From Topomyia yanbarensis (lineage: Eukaryota; Arthropoda; Insecta; Diptera; Culicidae): a DNA stretch of 64,000 nucleotides. The translations under genes were made by a program, and so were the position numbers. The DNA is taken from assembly GCF_030247195.1 (NCBI RefSeq), contig NW_026683360.1, positions 62,001 to 126,000 on the forward strand. The letters are read 5' to 3'. The first letter of the stretch is position 1. The number at the start of each line of letters is the position of its first letter. The notes beneath the pieces are model-generated. The model was not told the DNA's origin, ran no database searches, and saw only the letters and a program-made list of their open reading frames with translations. This document shows, in pieces, positions 37,664-48,890 of the stretch.

Positions 37664-38550
37664 CACAGCGCTGCACAGTGATCACCTTCCATACAAATAG
37701 TCGGACAAAACCTGAAAAGTGGCCCGAATTTGATGAAAACTTCACATTAGGGTAATTTTGTGACGCTGAATTCATATTTGATGTTTATTTTTTGATTTTA
37801 TTGCCTCAAAATTTTGGCACTTAGGGTGGTTCGAAAATTCAACATTTACGAATATAAAGTGCATTATTTCCGAAAACTCATTTTCAAAAAATTAGGTGCG
37901 GTGATTTTTTAGCAGGATGCACATTTTTTCAATTGTTGATAATGATAAGACACATCTATAAATTATATTGGGAACCCTGGGTAGTCAAAGGCTACCATGC
38001 GTCTCCTTCAGACGAATGATGAAAAATCACCTTTTTTCAAACCTCGGTGCAGAAAGGGGCAGAACAAGATATTTATTTTCGGAAAGTACACTAATTTTCA
38101 AGTATCATGAACAACAAGCGATCTTTCCGAACCGTTTCAAAAAATCAGTACAGCCACTTTGAACATTTTAACTTTAAACTATTGCTCGATTTACTATTTG
38201 TTTTTCATGTCTGAACGAGAAGGAAGGCTTGTATCGACTAAATCGAATGGTAGCTATAAGTCCAGTGAATAACCTTTCCAATGAAATCAGTTTGACCCCA
38301 ATCGGAATCTTAACTAAAAAGATATATTCATTTGAATAACTTAGATTTAAAAATAGTTTTCCTCAGAATCCATCATCTATTTCACCTTTGAAGTTCTGTA
38401 AAAAATCGAACTCTCGTCCTCGTGACTTAATATTTGGAGAAGACTCTATTGAACCTGTTAAAAATCAGAAAAAAAATGTTAAATCATGAAAAATATAAAA
38501 TAAAATTTTGAGGTTTTGTCCGGCTAGGCGACACTGTGCGCTGTGGCGAC
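37664..38550. mobile_element. Probable MITE with imperfect terminal inverted repeats
   Basis: The left end CACAGCG...CACAGTG...CACC and inner CGGACAAAACCT (37664-37713) are mirrored by AGGTTTTGTCCGG...GGCGACACTGTG...CGCTGTG (38510-38545). The interior is AT-rich and non-coding. No target duplication was identified, so the outer limits are approximate. Confidence 0.45.
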
Positions 38551-39175
38551 CGTAGTTGGTTCTCTTAAGGTGAAGATATGTGGAAGCCAGGAACGCACGC
38601 TTGTTGCTAGGCACCGACGCGCTTGTTTACATAGAGAAAATATGGAATTCTAAGTGAAAATTCAAACGCACAAATGAGAGTTTTCGGACATTTTCCTTCG
38701 GTCATCTGTACATTGGCAGAAAATTTAAAGTTTAGTTAGTAAACGATTAAAGTTTCGCGGTAGTTTTTTCAGTGGTCTGTGATTAAAGTGCATTTGAAAA
38801 AGTGTTCTGAAAATGGGAAGGAGAAAAATAAAAGTGTTTTGAAAAGAACCCAAGTGAAGAGGGGTGATATTTTCGCACAAAATAAGAGCTACAGATGGAA
38901 TTCCGTCAAAAACTCGGGTTGATTGTATAGGAAAATGTTCTAGCTTCCTCAAGTAGCAGTTTCGTGGTACACCGGCAAGGTTAGTGTATTGAAAAACGTA
39001 TTTTTATATTTGCTCATGTCAGATACATTGCAACGCAGGGGAGGGGAGTGTGTGCGGCGTAAGAGCTATGTTGTGGCTCGCATGTATAATGTCCTTAAAA
39101 GGTCACAGAAGTCCACGAAGAGAGTAAGTACGCAGTGTTCGAATGCGGACTTAAAAATTCAGGCGTTCTAGAATT
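38551..39175. other. Nothing recognised
   Basis: Non-coding in appearance. A short frame at 38989-39171 has no recognisable features. Confidence 0.35.
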
Positions 39176-39925
39176 GTAATGCAATCCACTCTGGCAGAGA
39201 GTAAATCCGAGACGAACAGGGCTCAAGAGCAGTCCCTACAAAGGTGTATAAACTGGCAAAGGTTTTCAGTCGCAGATTTTTCGATATCCAATCGTAGAAA
39301 TCCATTGCTTGCCTGGCATCACGTCAGGCCAGGTAAGTTGAAGTCACCCAGTATAACAATTTCGTCAGACGGGACGGCTATCGAGGTGATGACAGAAAGG
39401 GAGCAAAGATGTACATCGATCAGGCTAAAATCACGGCAAGTTTCACTGATATCCACACTTGCTCGGAGCTCGCCTACCTGTCATCGTTTATCACTCGGGT
39501 TTTTATACCATGGCGAACGGTGATAAGCACACCACCACCTGATGTCTTGTGGCTGTTGAGGACTTTGCGGTCACAGCTGTACATATCGAATGTTGAACCG
39601 AACACCTGGCGATGCAAAGTACGATTGTCCAGCCACGTCTCGGTCAAGGCGCTAACGTCGTATCAGCAACCCGTGGTCGCGGGCAAATAGCTGTCCGTTG
39701 ATGAATTTAAGCCACCAACATTCTGGTAGTAAATCTCGATGTTGTTGGAGGACGGATCAGGTTCAGTGGAGAGCGAAGCTATGTTGCCATTTTGAACGTG
39801 TAGGACGATCTTTTCGTCAATCCCACGAACAGTTTCGGAACGACTCACGGTGTCGCTTGGTCGAATGTGGTGAGGGATTCGAGGTATCACGAATCAACTG
39901 CGTCGCACCCTAGAATACGACGATC
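39176..39925 (-). pseudogene. Non-LTR retrotransposon APE endonuclease remnant
   Basis: Minus-strand reading gives NIEIYYQNVGGLNSSTDSYL (the QN motif that opens APE endonucleases of CR1/Jockey-type elements) at about 39760-39695. Downstream, in shifted frames, are SGGGVLITVRHG (about 39545-39505) and IVILGDFNLPGL (about 39365-39325), the catalytic D/N block. The segment between Q-N and SGGGV that should carry the catalytic Glu is shortened. No RT follows before 39176. Several frameshifts; a fossil. Confidence 0.75.
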
Positions 39926-42900
39926 GTCGTCGGCGAGAGAAATTGTTCGCATCTGATCACAAGATATCATAGTAAAAGGCAAAATACTGGAAGCGAAGAA
40001 TGCATCAGCGCTTGAACTGTTCGGATCAGATGTTGAAGAACAAATGTTAGGGTAATCAGCCTAATTTGGACCCCTCCTTATTTTGGACGATTTTCATGCA
40101 TTTTTATTGCCCTTTTTCCAAATTTGTTCGGTTTGATGAAGATAATTACATTTTTTGAGTTATTTTTAAGTCTCAGCATCAATAGTTTACCTCTAATTGC
40201 TTCAAATTAATCAAATTTCACAGTAGAAAAAATGACATCGAAAACGGTTCATAATTCCACGATTGCCAAAAGGAAACGGAAGGAGTGATGCAATGTTAAA
40301 TTGGATTTAAGTGTCCAATTTAAAGATTAATAGTAATTACCGGTAATTGTGGTAATTACTGCAACCGCAACGAACCCTACTCTTTGTTACACAAACATTA
40401 GTACCAGCCGAAAAATGGCAATAACTTATTCTTGACTAACAGGTTATTGGTGCAAATGCAAATTATAATACCGTAACGGTCTATTGTTTATCCCACACTA
40501 TACGTATTGATAATATTTGCGTTGTGATCTATTTCGGAGCACCTCATAAGGAGATTAAAGTATAAATATTAATTCAACAACTATGCACCCACCAGCTCAT
40601 ATGGCAACCCTGCCTGATAATGCCGGGTAAGCCAATGCTTCTGCCGGTAAGCACACTTGAGCAGCGGAATGCTACACGAAGCGATGAGATTTTAATTGAT
40701 GACCGCAAGGAAACGGCACACAATGGGACCAACTTTGATGAGGCACTCAGTGCCCCGTAGGCAGTTTACTCGCAGTTCACAGAACTCTTCCATTATTATC
40801 AGCGACTCCGTGGACTGGAAAATACAACCAACAAATGCATCCTGGCAATACCCGGTCGCTGAGTGTTATCGAACAGCACACACAATCGATGGCAATACTT
40901 TTGAGTGGCTCTGCTTGTAGTGTAGCAACAGACTCAACGATGCTAGGATTGATTAGAAGTAGAAGTTATATCGGTTGCAATGGCATGTGGTACGTATACT
41001 AACTACTAATTATGCTACACACTCGAGGCGCTTCGTTAGAGTCTGAAAATGAGCCTCTAACAATGCATTGTTAATAGTTTTCAGTGGAATTCGATTGCAA
41101 TCGTTCCCCCATGATGTGCTGTACATCATCGATGAGGTTGCAAAAGATCAAGTTGTTATTGAATGGGAACGGTGTATCAGAACTGCATTCTGATAGCCAG
41201 GAATTTCGAATCGTTAAAACATTAAAATGTTAAAACTCAAAATCAACTACTAGCTCGAATACCACTATACTATTTAAGCTCACTCCATCGTCATACAAAA
41301 AGCATCCGTCAGCTTTTATGTTAATATCTTACCATCAGCAGAATTATCAAGACGTTATACACACAGAATGGTTTTGGTTGGGGAAGCATCCTTCATCATG
41401 CCTCTTCTGTGCCGCTGTCCCGCTATCAAATAACAAGCAGAAAGCAATGAGTACGCCACTTTCCCCGATACCAAACACCCGGCTGTGCCATCTAATGATT
41501 GAATATACATTCTTACCTAATAAACTCCAAAGTTTCAACATCAGCAAAATTATCTTCTTCAAGTTGATGACACGGTGAATAAGAGCTTCCCCCCTCTCAC
41601 CCGATTCATGTACACTGGCAAGTTGGGGATGGTTCCCCTTCGAAACCATCCCACTTCCCAAATTTTCATCCAAATCGATTCATAAACACCCAACAACGGT
41701 CTCGGAGGAGATTTGACACCGACGAAAGGTGAGCGAGGTAAAATGTTGATGAATGTGTCACTTTTTTGTTTTGGCAAACTTCGATAGCGTGTCAGATTCT
41801 CGCCTTCCCCATGGCGACCGTGCCTGCCTGATAGACGGTAGTTTTCCTTTCTTTCCGCTGCAAGATGGCATTATCGTATGAAATATGCTAAAGGCAGTGT
41901 TGATGTTTGTGTTGATTCTTCCCAATCACATCGTTTGCCTTCTGAGCTAGGCGGAACGTAGTTTTCTACATTCGCCACCTTGTGGGTGCTCTTTTTCTCC
42001 AGCTTTCACAACAAGTTCATTGTTACCCGGAGGATGTTTATTTATACTTCCCGGAAGCTGGCAATTTGCTGTTTGTCGGCATAAGGCGTAAGCACATCCG
42101 ATGTCTTGTTACAGCTGTCAATAAAGACGGTTTTTCCCACGAATAATGGGATGCCGCACGGCATCGGAAGCAGCTGGCAAAATATGCGATTATTTCGGAA
42201 TTATTTATCTTGGCTTTCGATGCAAAGAAATTCTGTACATAATCAGCTCCAATGAGCTAGTAATAATGGAAGATCACCAGGGTTTCAAAGAAATTGGAAG
42301 AAAAAGAGAGCACTGAAACACCGTTTGCTTACTTTGTAAACATTTGCTATTTGGGTGGGCATTTTATCTGACGAGCCAGTTTGATGGAGTCGCATATTTT
42401 ATCTTTTCTCTTAAAATTTGTAAACCAGATATCACAAGAGAATCCAGAATTATTTTTTTCCTCCGTTGTTAAGCTTTTATGTGTATTCTGCTTACTTTTA
42501 CACTATGAGCTGGATACTGTTTTTTGAATTATATCATCCGCTACTATTGGAATATTTATTTCAAATTTGAAGCTATTGTGACAAACAAATTAACGTCACC
42601 AGTTGATAATGTTCTTAGAAGTATACAACTTCAAACTTTTGAGACAATGTGAATAATTTAACACTAGCTTTCTTTTTTGTTAACAGGTTATATTCTGTTA
42701 ACTATAAGAACAGTTAGTATTCAATTGTTTCAATAATTATTAATTCACATACTCTTTCACTCAAACGTAAAAAGGCATCTTGCAACGTTTTCTTTTTTGC
42801 TATACAAAAAAATTCTTTATTGACGAGAGTCATGTGAACAATCTTTGAGAAAGGACTAGTAGAGAAAAGTGGAGTCAAGTAGGTCAGTGTTTTAGCGAGC

Positions 42901-43060
42901 TCGCGCAATGGTATTTTTACACTGATTTTGACAAACAAGCACTCGTTTAAGACGTTTCACATCTGGTAACGTATTGGTAATAATGATTTTATGCATGGCT
43001 AACTATTTACCAAGCCAAGCCCAATAAGGCGAATGTACTTTTTTTTCGATATTTTTAAAA
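39926..43060. other. Long stretch without a recognised gene
   Basis: It holds many short open frames (for example 41318-41578 plus, 41347-41673 minus) with no domain I recognise. 40050-40090 reads GGGTAATCAGCCTAATTTGG followed by ACCCC, reminiscent of a MITE end, but no partner was found. 41900-42160 is GC-balanced and may be unique sequence. Confidence 0.4.
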
Positions 43061-43062
43061 TG

Positions 43063-43984
43063 TGGGGGTACGATAGGTCACCATATTCGAGGTTAAATAA
43101 AACAATGTAAATACCTAGCAAATCAGCGAGTCACCTTTTATTTGAAGAGTATGAATACTGCAGATTATTTAAAATTAATAACACAAGAAATATATACAAT
43201 TCATTGACGTTATGAAACCGCGGAAGGAAATGCTGAAAAACTATGTGTTTTCAGCAGCTGTGTCTGTTTTTGTACTTTCAAATGACTTCTTCAGTGTCCT
43301 CGTCGTCGCCAGAGTGTGGAATTGAAGTTGTGCATTCTGGCTCACGTGGTTGGTTAGCTGTGCGACGATCACGTTTTCGCATCGGATCATTTTTTGGACT
43401 CATTTTCATTCTCTTTTTCGATCATGGCTTTGTCGATGATCTACCTCAACAACATCTTAAAAAGTATATTGTTAACTCACGCGAAATATCTGACACGCCT
43501 TCATTGATGACGAGCACTTTCCTTTCACACGAGTACGTAATGTTTTGAACGAAACCTTGAATTGTTTAAAAGCTGATTGAATATTGGCGTCATCTTGAAC
43601 CGAAGCAGTTGTGTTCTTTATGTCCGCTTCCCTTCGGTTTGATGTTTTTCGCACGAAATTACGCATAATTTTCCTGTCAAAATAATTCAAATTTACATTG
43701 CAGTAGTGACTCCAAACGACTGACTTATCGTGCCCCTAAGTGTATGTTTTATGTTAATGTCCGTTTTTTTCATAAACAAAATATCGAAAAACCAACACAA
43801 TGACAATATGTTTTCGGAGAATTACACAACGTAAACGACGCCGTAACTAATTAAAACTGATCCACGGTAGCAGTCGAAACGACAGTCGTCAATGATGTTC
43901 ATTACCGTGTATCTAATTCACGCAACCCGAGCGACCTCTGCAGTTACATTGCAAAGATAATGACTTATACCTATTGTACCCCCA
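43063..43984 (-). mobile_element. pogo/Tigger-like element, internally deleted
   Basis: The terminal inverted repeats are TGGGGGTACGATAGGT (43063-43078) and ACCTATTGTACCCCCA (43969-43984), one mismatch in 16. The right flank is TA; the left flank is TG, presumably a mutated TA. Inside, the minus strand carries a transposase N-terminal fragment and what looks like an acidic C-terminal tail, with the catalytic core missing. This layout is expected of a deletion derivative of a pogo-type transposon. Confidence 0.7.
43472..43690 (-). pseudogene. pogo-type transposase N-terminal HTH fragment
   Basis: 72 codons from ATG at 43690 on the minus strand. The segment VRKTSNRREADIKNTTASV, then the block ending VSFKTLRTRVKG, has the spacing of a psq/CENP-B-type helix-turn-helix (helix, SxxxAxKxFxVxxxTLxxRVKG), which binds transposon ends. 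It ends at a stop; 43445-43260 in another frame gives KAMIEKENENESKK and then REPECTTSIPHSGDDEDTEE, resembling a transposase C-terminal tail. The DDE domain is absent, so it cannot catalyse transposition. Confidence 0.65.
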
Positions 43985-43987
43985 TAC

Positions 43988-45132
43988 CAGGGTTGTTAAT
44001 ACGATACATTTTTCACGATAATTTATCGGCGTTACTCGTTAACGATAATGTATCGTCATCGGAAACTCCATTAACGATAATGTATCGTCGCATTCATCGT
44101 CATCATCGATAATTGTATCGTCGTATTAATCGGTATCGGCGATAATTCATCGATTATAGCGATACATTTTACGTGATTTTCCCGTTTATTGGAGTTAAAG
44201 TTGATGCGGTTAACTTTCAGTTGTTTAGGAATAAATACCTATTGTGTTGTCAGCTGTTGAACATCAATAGTTTTGGACATTATCAATGCACAGGGAGCTC
44301 CGTTAATGTGTCAAAATTCTGCAAATTGACCAGGAAAAGTAATTTTGAAAAAAGTAATTTTCAGGGGTATATCACAGAAATATTCACAAATGTCTATTAA
44401 AATCGACAGATAGACACATAGACTTTTTTAAACACATAAGCGAAGTTAATGCTTTTGGTATTCTCTACAACTTTGTTATTTGTTTATTCTCATAAAGGAC
44501 CAAACATAAATTTGCTTCTAAGCTTTAGGGAGATTAATCACCAAACTGATTTAAAATGCGAAACAGTTTATAAATAAACTTTGCTGAAGACACTATAGCT
44601 CAAAAATTGTTTTTTCGTGGTCAAAACAATTTCTGAAATGTCCAAAACTATTGATTTTCAACTTCCAAAAACTTTCTCTTGAATAAAATTTTCCCGGAAA
44701 GTTGAAAAAATCCATTTTGATGCATCGTGGGACCCTCCTGTGCATTGAAAGTGTCCAAAACTATTGATTTTCAACTGCCAACAACTTTTCCTTCAATATA
44801 AAACATTTTCCAGGAAAGTTGAAAAAAACCATTTTGACACGTCGTCGGACCCCCCCCCCCCTTCCATTGGAAATGTCAAAAACTATTGATTTTCAACTGC
44901 CAACCACATGTCCTTCAATAGGTAGTAATTTCTAAACAATTAAATGCTAACCGCTTCAGCTTCAACTCCAATAAACGGTAAAGTAATGCACAATGTATCG
45001 CGATAGCCGCCGATGAATTATCGACGATGACGATGAATTCGACGATACATTATTGTTAACGGAGTTTCCGATGACGTTGACGGGTGGTTAACGTTATCAA
45101 CGATGACGATGAATTATCGATTAACAACCCTG
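43988..45132. mobile_element. hAT-type MITE with 8-bp TSD
   Basis: The ends are CAGGGTTGTTAAT (left) and ATTAACAACCCTG (right), a perfect 13-base inverted repeat. The flanks CCCCATAC at 43980-43987 and 45133-45140 are an exact 8-bp duplication, as hAT transposases make. Subterminal regions are rich in ACGATAATGTATCGTC motifs in both orientations. The middle contains three tandem units of about 110 bases with AACTATTGATTTTCAACTGCC (44640-44935). No transposase. It inserted at the very edge of the pogo-like element, its TSD overlapping that element's TA. Confidence 0.88.
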
Positions 45133-45194
45133 CCCCATACCTATTTGACCCCATTCTACTCTACCTATGGAAGATTATTGATGGAAGTGATAGT

Positions 45195-45827
45195 ATTTTA
45201 ACCGAGGCTAGATTTCAACTCCGACGGTATGGCATGGGGTTGCCTTAATGATGATAATCGATCTACCTCACTCCACGAGTTTTTCGACAACCTCAATATG
45301 ACAATTTTGAACACGGGTGAATTGACACGGATTCCTGCCTCTTCAGCGCATCTGAGCGCCTTAGACTTGTCCCTTTGCTTGACATCGCTGTGATTAGATT
45401 GCATGTGAAAGGTAATCCCTGATTCCAACGGTAACGACCATCTGCTAATCGTAATTACTATTGCTAATGGATCAGGGCCAACGAAAGCAATCAATGATTC
45501 TTATGACCTCACACGAAATATTGATTGGGAGAGCTACGATACTTCGATTTTTAGTAACAATTGAAAAAGATGAAAAAGAGGTTCAATTAGACCGACAGAG
45601 CAATTTTTAAGAATACAACGTGGTATACCATTCGGGCCTGCCAAGGTTGAAGCCTTCGTTCGCAATATCCGGCTACATCGAGGCCACACAAGAGCTTCCT
45701 CCAGAGGAACAGTACGAGTTCCTGGCTGGCTTGATTCTCGGCACCGCGAACTATCGCGGAAGGCCTCCCAAACCATGGTGGGACAAAGAGTGCTCAGATG
45801 TTTACGTGGAGAAGGCCGCCTCATATA
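45195..45827 (+). pseudogene. Jockey/I-group non-LTR endonuclease remnant
   Basis: The plus strand reads LDFNSDGMAWGC, FFDNLNMTILNTGELTRIP, HLSALDLSLCLTSL and GNDHLLIVITI, the D/N, D and DH blocks of an APE endonuclease, with stops between. 45760-45815 reads PPKPWWDKECSDVY, the motif that follows the endonuclease in Jockey/I-group elements. The element is cut by a TA MITE at 45828 and resumes at 47091. A minus-strand frame over the same DNA is a shadow. Confidence 0.7.
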
Positions 45828-47090
45828 GGGGAACATGGGGAGATTTAACCAAGTGCAGAATTCTAATACTGGCTATAACTTTGGAATGTAGAAAACGACC
45901 GGTTGGTTTTTTTTTGTGGATTTTCGGCTTTTACGGTCTAGAAATTAGAACGGCTGTTGCATACTGCCCGACGTTTCGGCCACTGGTTTTGGCCTTTTTC
46001 AAGGGAAATATCTTATCGATCGATGTTTTGACGAAGAACGATAAGATATTTCCCTTGAAAAAGGCCAAAACCAGTGGCCGAAACGTCGGGCAGTATACAA
46101 CAGCCGTTCTAATTTCTAGATTATAAAAGCCGAAAATCCACAAAAAATTGGCTATAACGTATTCTATTAGGTTCTTAAAATTTTTCCAAAAACATTTTTA
46201 TACTTGTTTCGGTCCCTTAAGGTAATTTTAAAAGTTTGGAATGAAAAATCCTTTCTTTATAGAAAATATTCCGTAATTATTAAAATAACGTTAAATGATG
46301 TTATTTTTTATTAAACTTTGTATGGACATATCTACTCCACTAATAATTACTTTTAAAGTACTCATACATTATTTTATTCTTTATGCATTAGTTAAATGAT
46401 TTTATATAAATCGGAACATTGAAATAGTTATTACTATAATTTGCACGACATTGAACGCAATAACTGATGTTGGGGAGACTTGACCAAGATTTTATGGGGA
46501 GATTTGACCAAGTGGCAGTAAGCTGAAGAAAAATAAACATGTTTTGATATTTACTATGCTATGGTACCTACTGTTAATGTTAATCACGTCACAAAAAAAT
46601 CACACATCAAATATCAGGCTACATCTTTTAGTACTAGTAAACAAAATTAGCAGTAATATGGCTGATTTCGTGAAGTGTGAACATGCAATGTAAGCAGTGC
46701 TAGTAATCCTTAAAAAGAAATGCAGTAAAAACAGCAGAAATTTATGAAATTCAACCCTTTCATATTTTTTACTGCTACCTGAGGATCTCGACAATATGGG
46801 AAAAAATGATTACAGTATAATATATGTCACTATCTTTTGTTCTGATTTTTCAACATTCTCTTGGTCAAGTCTCCCCATGCCTTGGTCAAGTCTCCCCGCA
46901 GTGGGGAGACTTGACCAAAAAAATGATCTCAGAAAAACTTTTATGCCTTTTGAAAAAGTAAATTAAAAATTCTACAAAAAATCATGAATGCGCACAATAC
47001 CTTTGCAAATTATATCCAAATGACTTTGGAAGGATTGAAAACTTTATGCAGGTTTAGTTGAAAACCTGGCCAAGTCTCCCCATGTTCCCC
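45828..47090. mobile_element. TA-flanked MITE with G-rich ends and repeated internal motif
   Basis: The inverted ends GGGGAACATGGGGAGA and TCTCCCCATGTTCCCC match perfectly over 16 bases, bounded by TA at 45826-45827 and 47091-47092. The motif GGGGAGACTTGACCAA recurs internally in both orientations (about 45836, 46471, 46496, 46861, 46880, 46903, 47071). There is no coding capacity apart from a nested palindrome. It splits a non-LTR remnant whose reading resumes on the right side. Confidence 0.85.
45880..46148. repeat. Long palindrome (foldback) nested in the MITE
   Basis: 45915-46018 and 46040-46142 are near-perfect reverse complements of about 103 bases around a ~20-base loop (ATCGATGTTTTGACGAAGAA), including CCCGACGTTTCGGCCACTGG and its complement. 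A 10-base direct repeat TGGCTATAAC at 45870-45879 and 46149-46158 may be its TSD. Confidence 0.85.
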
Positions 47091-47092
47091 TA

Positions 47093-47450
47093 AGACCTTC
47101 CGGAACGACGGGTTAGCCAAGAAACGTAGCTACTAGCGCCGGTTCGTTGACGGACTTGCGAGAGAAACACCGATAAGTACTCTTTGGGGATGGCCCGGAG
47201 CTTGCGAAAGCGAAACAGTACTAACGAAAGCGTGGAATATTCAAATCGTTGGATATTCGATTTCGCCAAGTAGGTTTGTCTGGATTCCGTCCCGGAACAG
47301 AAGATCTACCGCGCCGTGCGTGCCTCCGAACGTAACTCGTATCGTCCGATTGCAATGCTTTCCTGTATTTGGAAATTATTCGAGAAAATGATCTTATTCC
47401 GTCTCGACAATTTTTGTGAAAAAAATTGAGAAAAGATTGATTTTTTTAAA
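47093..47450 (+). pseudogene. Jockey/I-group non-LTR linker and RT start remnant
   Basis: It continues the element cut at 45827. RRFVDGLARETPISTLWG fits the linker before the RT. After an apparent deletion, the reading passes into SYRPIAMLSCIWKLFEKMI and LFRLDNFCEKN, the RT block that precedes motif A. Downstream, IISSMIASQEHHDS may continue it, but the rest of the RT is missing. Non-functional. Confidence 0.7.
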
Positions 47451-47784
47451 GGTCGTTGCATCATCGACATTATTTCATCAATGATAGCTTCACAAGAACA
47501 TCATGACAGCATCGAAGTGCCAATAATCATCCGAACTATCGACCCTCCCCTCGCCCCTGCGATTACAGGCTGGAAACCACTACAATAAAGTGTGCATATC
47601 CGCCACAATCATCAACCAGCCAACGACAGTGTCCATTTTACAAAATTTTAAAATATGTATCCCACTTCCTACCTTTTATCCTTTACTAACATAAGAGAGG
47701 AGCAAGCCGCCCCTAAATACGGCTTTCTCTTCTCCCACTAACACGTGCCATGTACCTTAAGGTTCAACTGAAAACGCCTCAATA
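47451..47784. other. Nothing recognised
   Basis: Probably the decayed tail of the preceding non-LTR remnant; no motif identifiable. Confidence 0.3.
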
Positions 47785-48215
<431 letters not shown>

Positions 48216-48235
48216 CTATGTTTATTTAAACCCAA

Positions 48236-48387
48236 ATGCGGTACCTTAACAAGGCCGATAATTCATTTTCAACTGAGAAATCTTGTAAAAGCAGCCATCT
48301 TGGAAAACGAAAAAAGCAGTTTTTTCTCACATCGTTGGAAAAATCTTTGTGGAGATGAATCAATAATACTCTACCAATGACCTGAAT
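48236..48387. repeat. Foldback element copy 2, truncated by R1 copy B
   Basis: It carries CGGTACCTTAACAAGGCCG, CAGCCATCTTGGAAAACG, CTCACATCGTTGG and the loop ACTCTACCAATGACCTGAAT, the inverse of copy 1. It stops in the loop where R1 sequence begins (ACAGTCTATAAGGCC), so only one arm is left. Confidence 0.75.
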
Positions 48388-48890
48388 ACAGTCTATAAGG
48401 CCTTGGCCCAAGAGGTCCTGGGTGAAGGCGCCCAAGTGAGGTCGTTAGGGGCGGAAATGACTCTCCAGTGTAAACAACTGGACGAGTTCACGACCGTCAA
48501 GGAACAATGCGACGTAACAATAGAGCGAGCCTCTGTGCGATTGAGAGAGGGACCCTCCGGCACGCAAGTAGCCTACCTCAGGCTACTGAAGGCAGATGCA
48601 AAAAAGGTTACCGCGATAGGTAAACTGAAGATCGGCTGGTCAGTGTGCCCAGTTAGCATACCCCAGCCGCCTTCAGTGGATAGGTGCTTTCGGTGCCTTG
48701 AGTCCGGCCACAAGTCGTACGAATGTAAGGGTACAGACAGGAGCAAACTATGTCGTCGCTGCGGCGAGGAGGGGCATAAGGAGCGGGGCTGCACTAATGC
48801 CTTATCTGCACCGCTAAGAAGCAAGCCCGTAATCATACTATGGATGGACCTTCGTGTCCCTTCGGTGAAGCAAATAAGAAGAAGCCGTGA
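48388..48890 (+). pseudogene. R1 copy B ORF1 remnant
   Basis: It follows copy C ORF1 with an internal loss (the TAEDVAAA segment is missing) and keeps knuckles CFRCLESGHKSYEC and CRRCGEEGHKERGC. A 10-base loss after GCTGCACTAA shifts the frame, and a further one-base loss in ATCTTACCATTG shifts it again into the ORF2 frame. One open frame therefore runs 48403-49044 across the ORF1/ORF2 junction; this is an accident of decay. Confidence 0.85.

Noticed and set aside
45620..46126. 168-codon plus frame, with a near-identical minus frame at 45931-46143
   Set aside because: Fuses a non-LTR remnant with MITE and palindrome DNA; the duplicate minus frame is explained by the palindrome.
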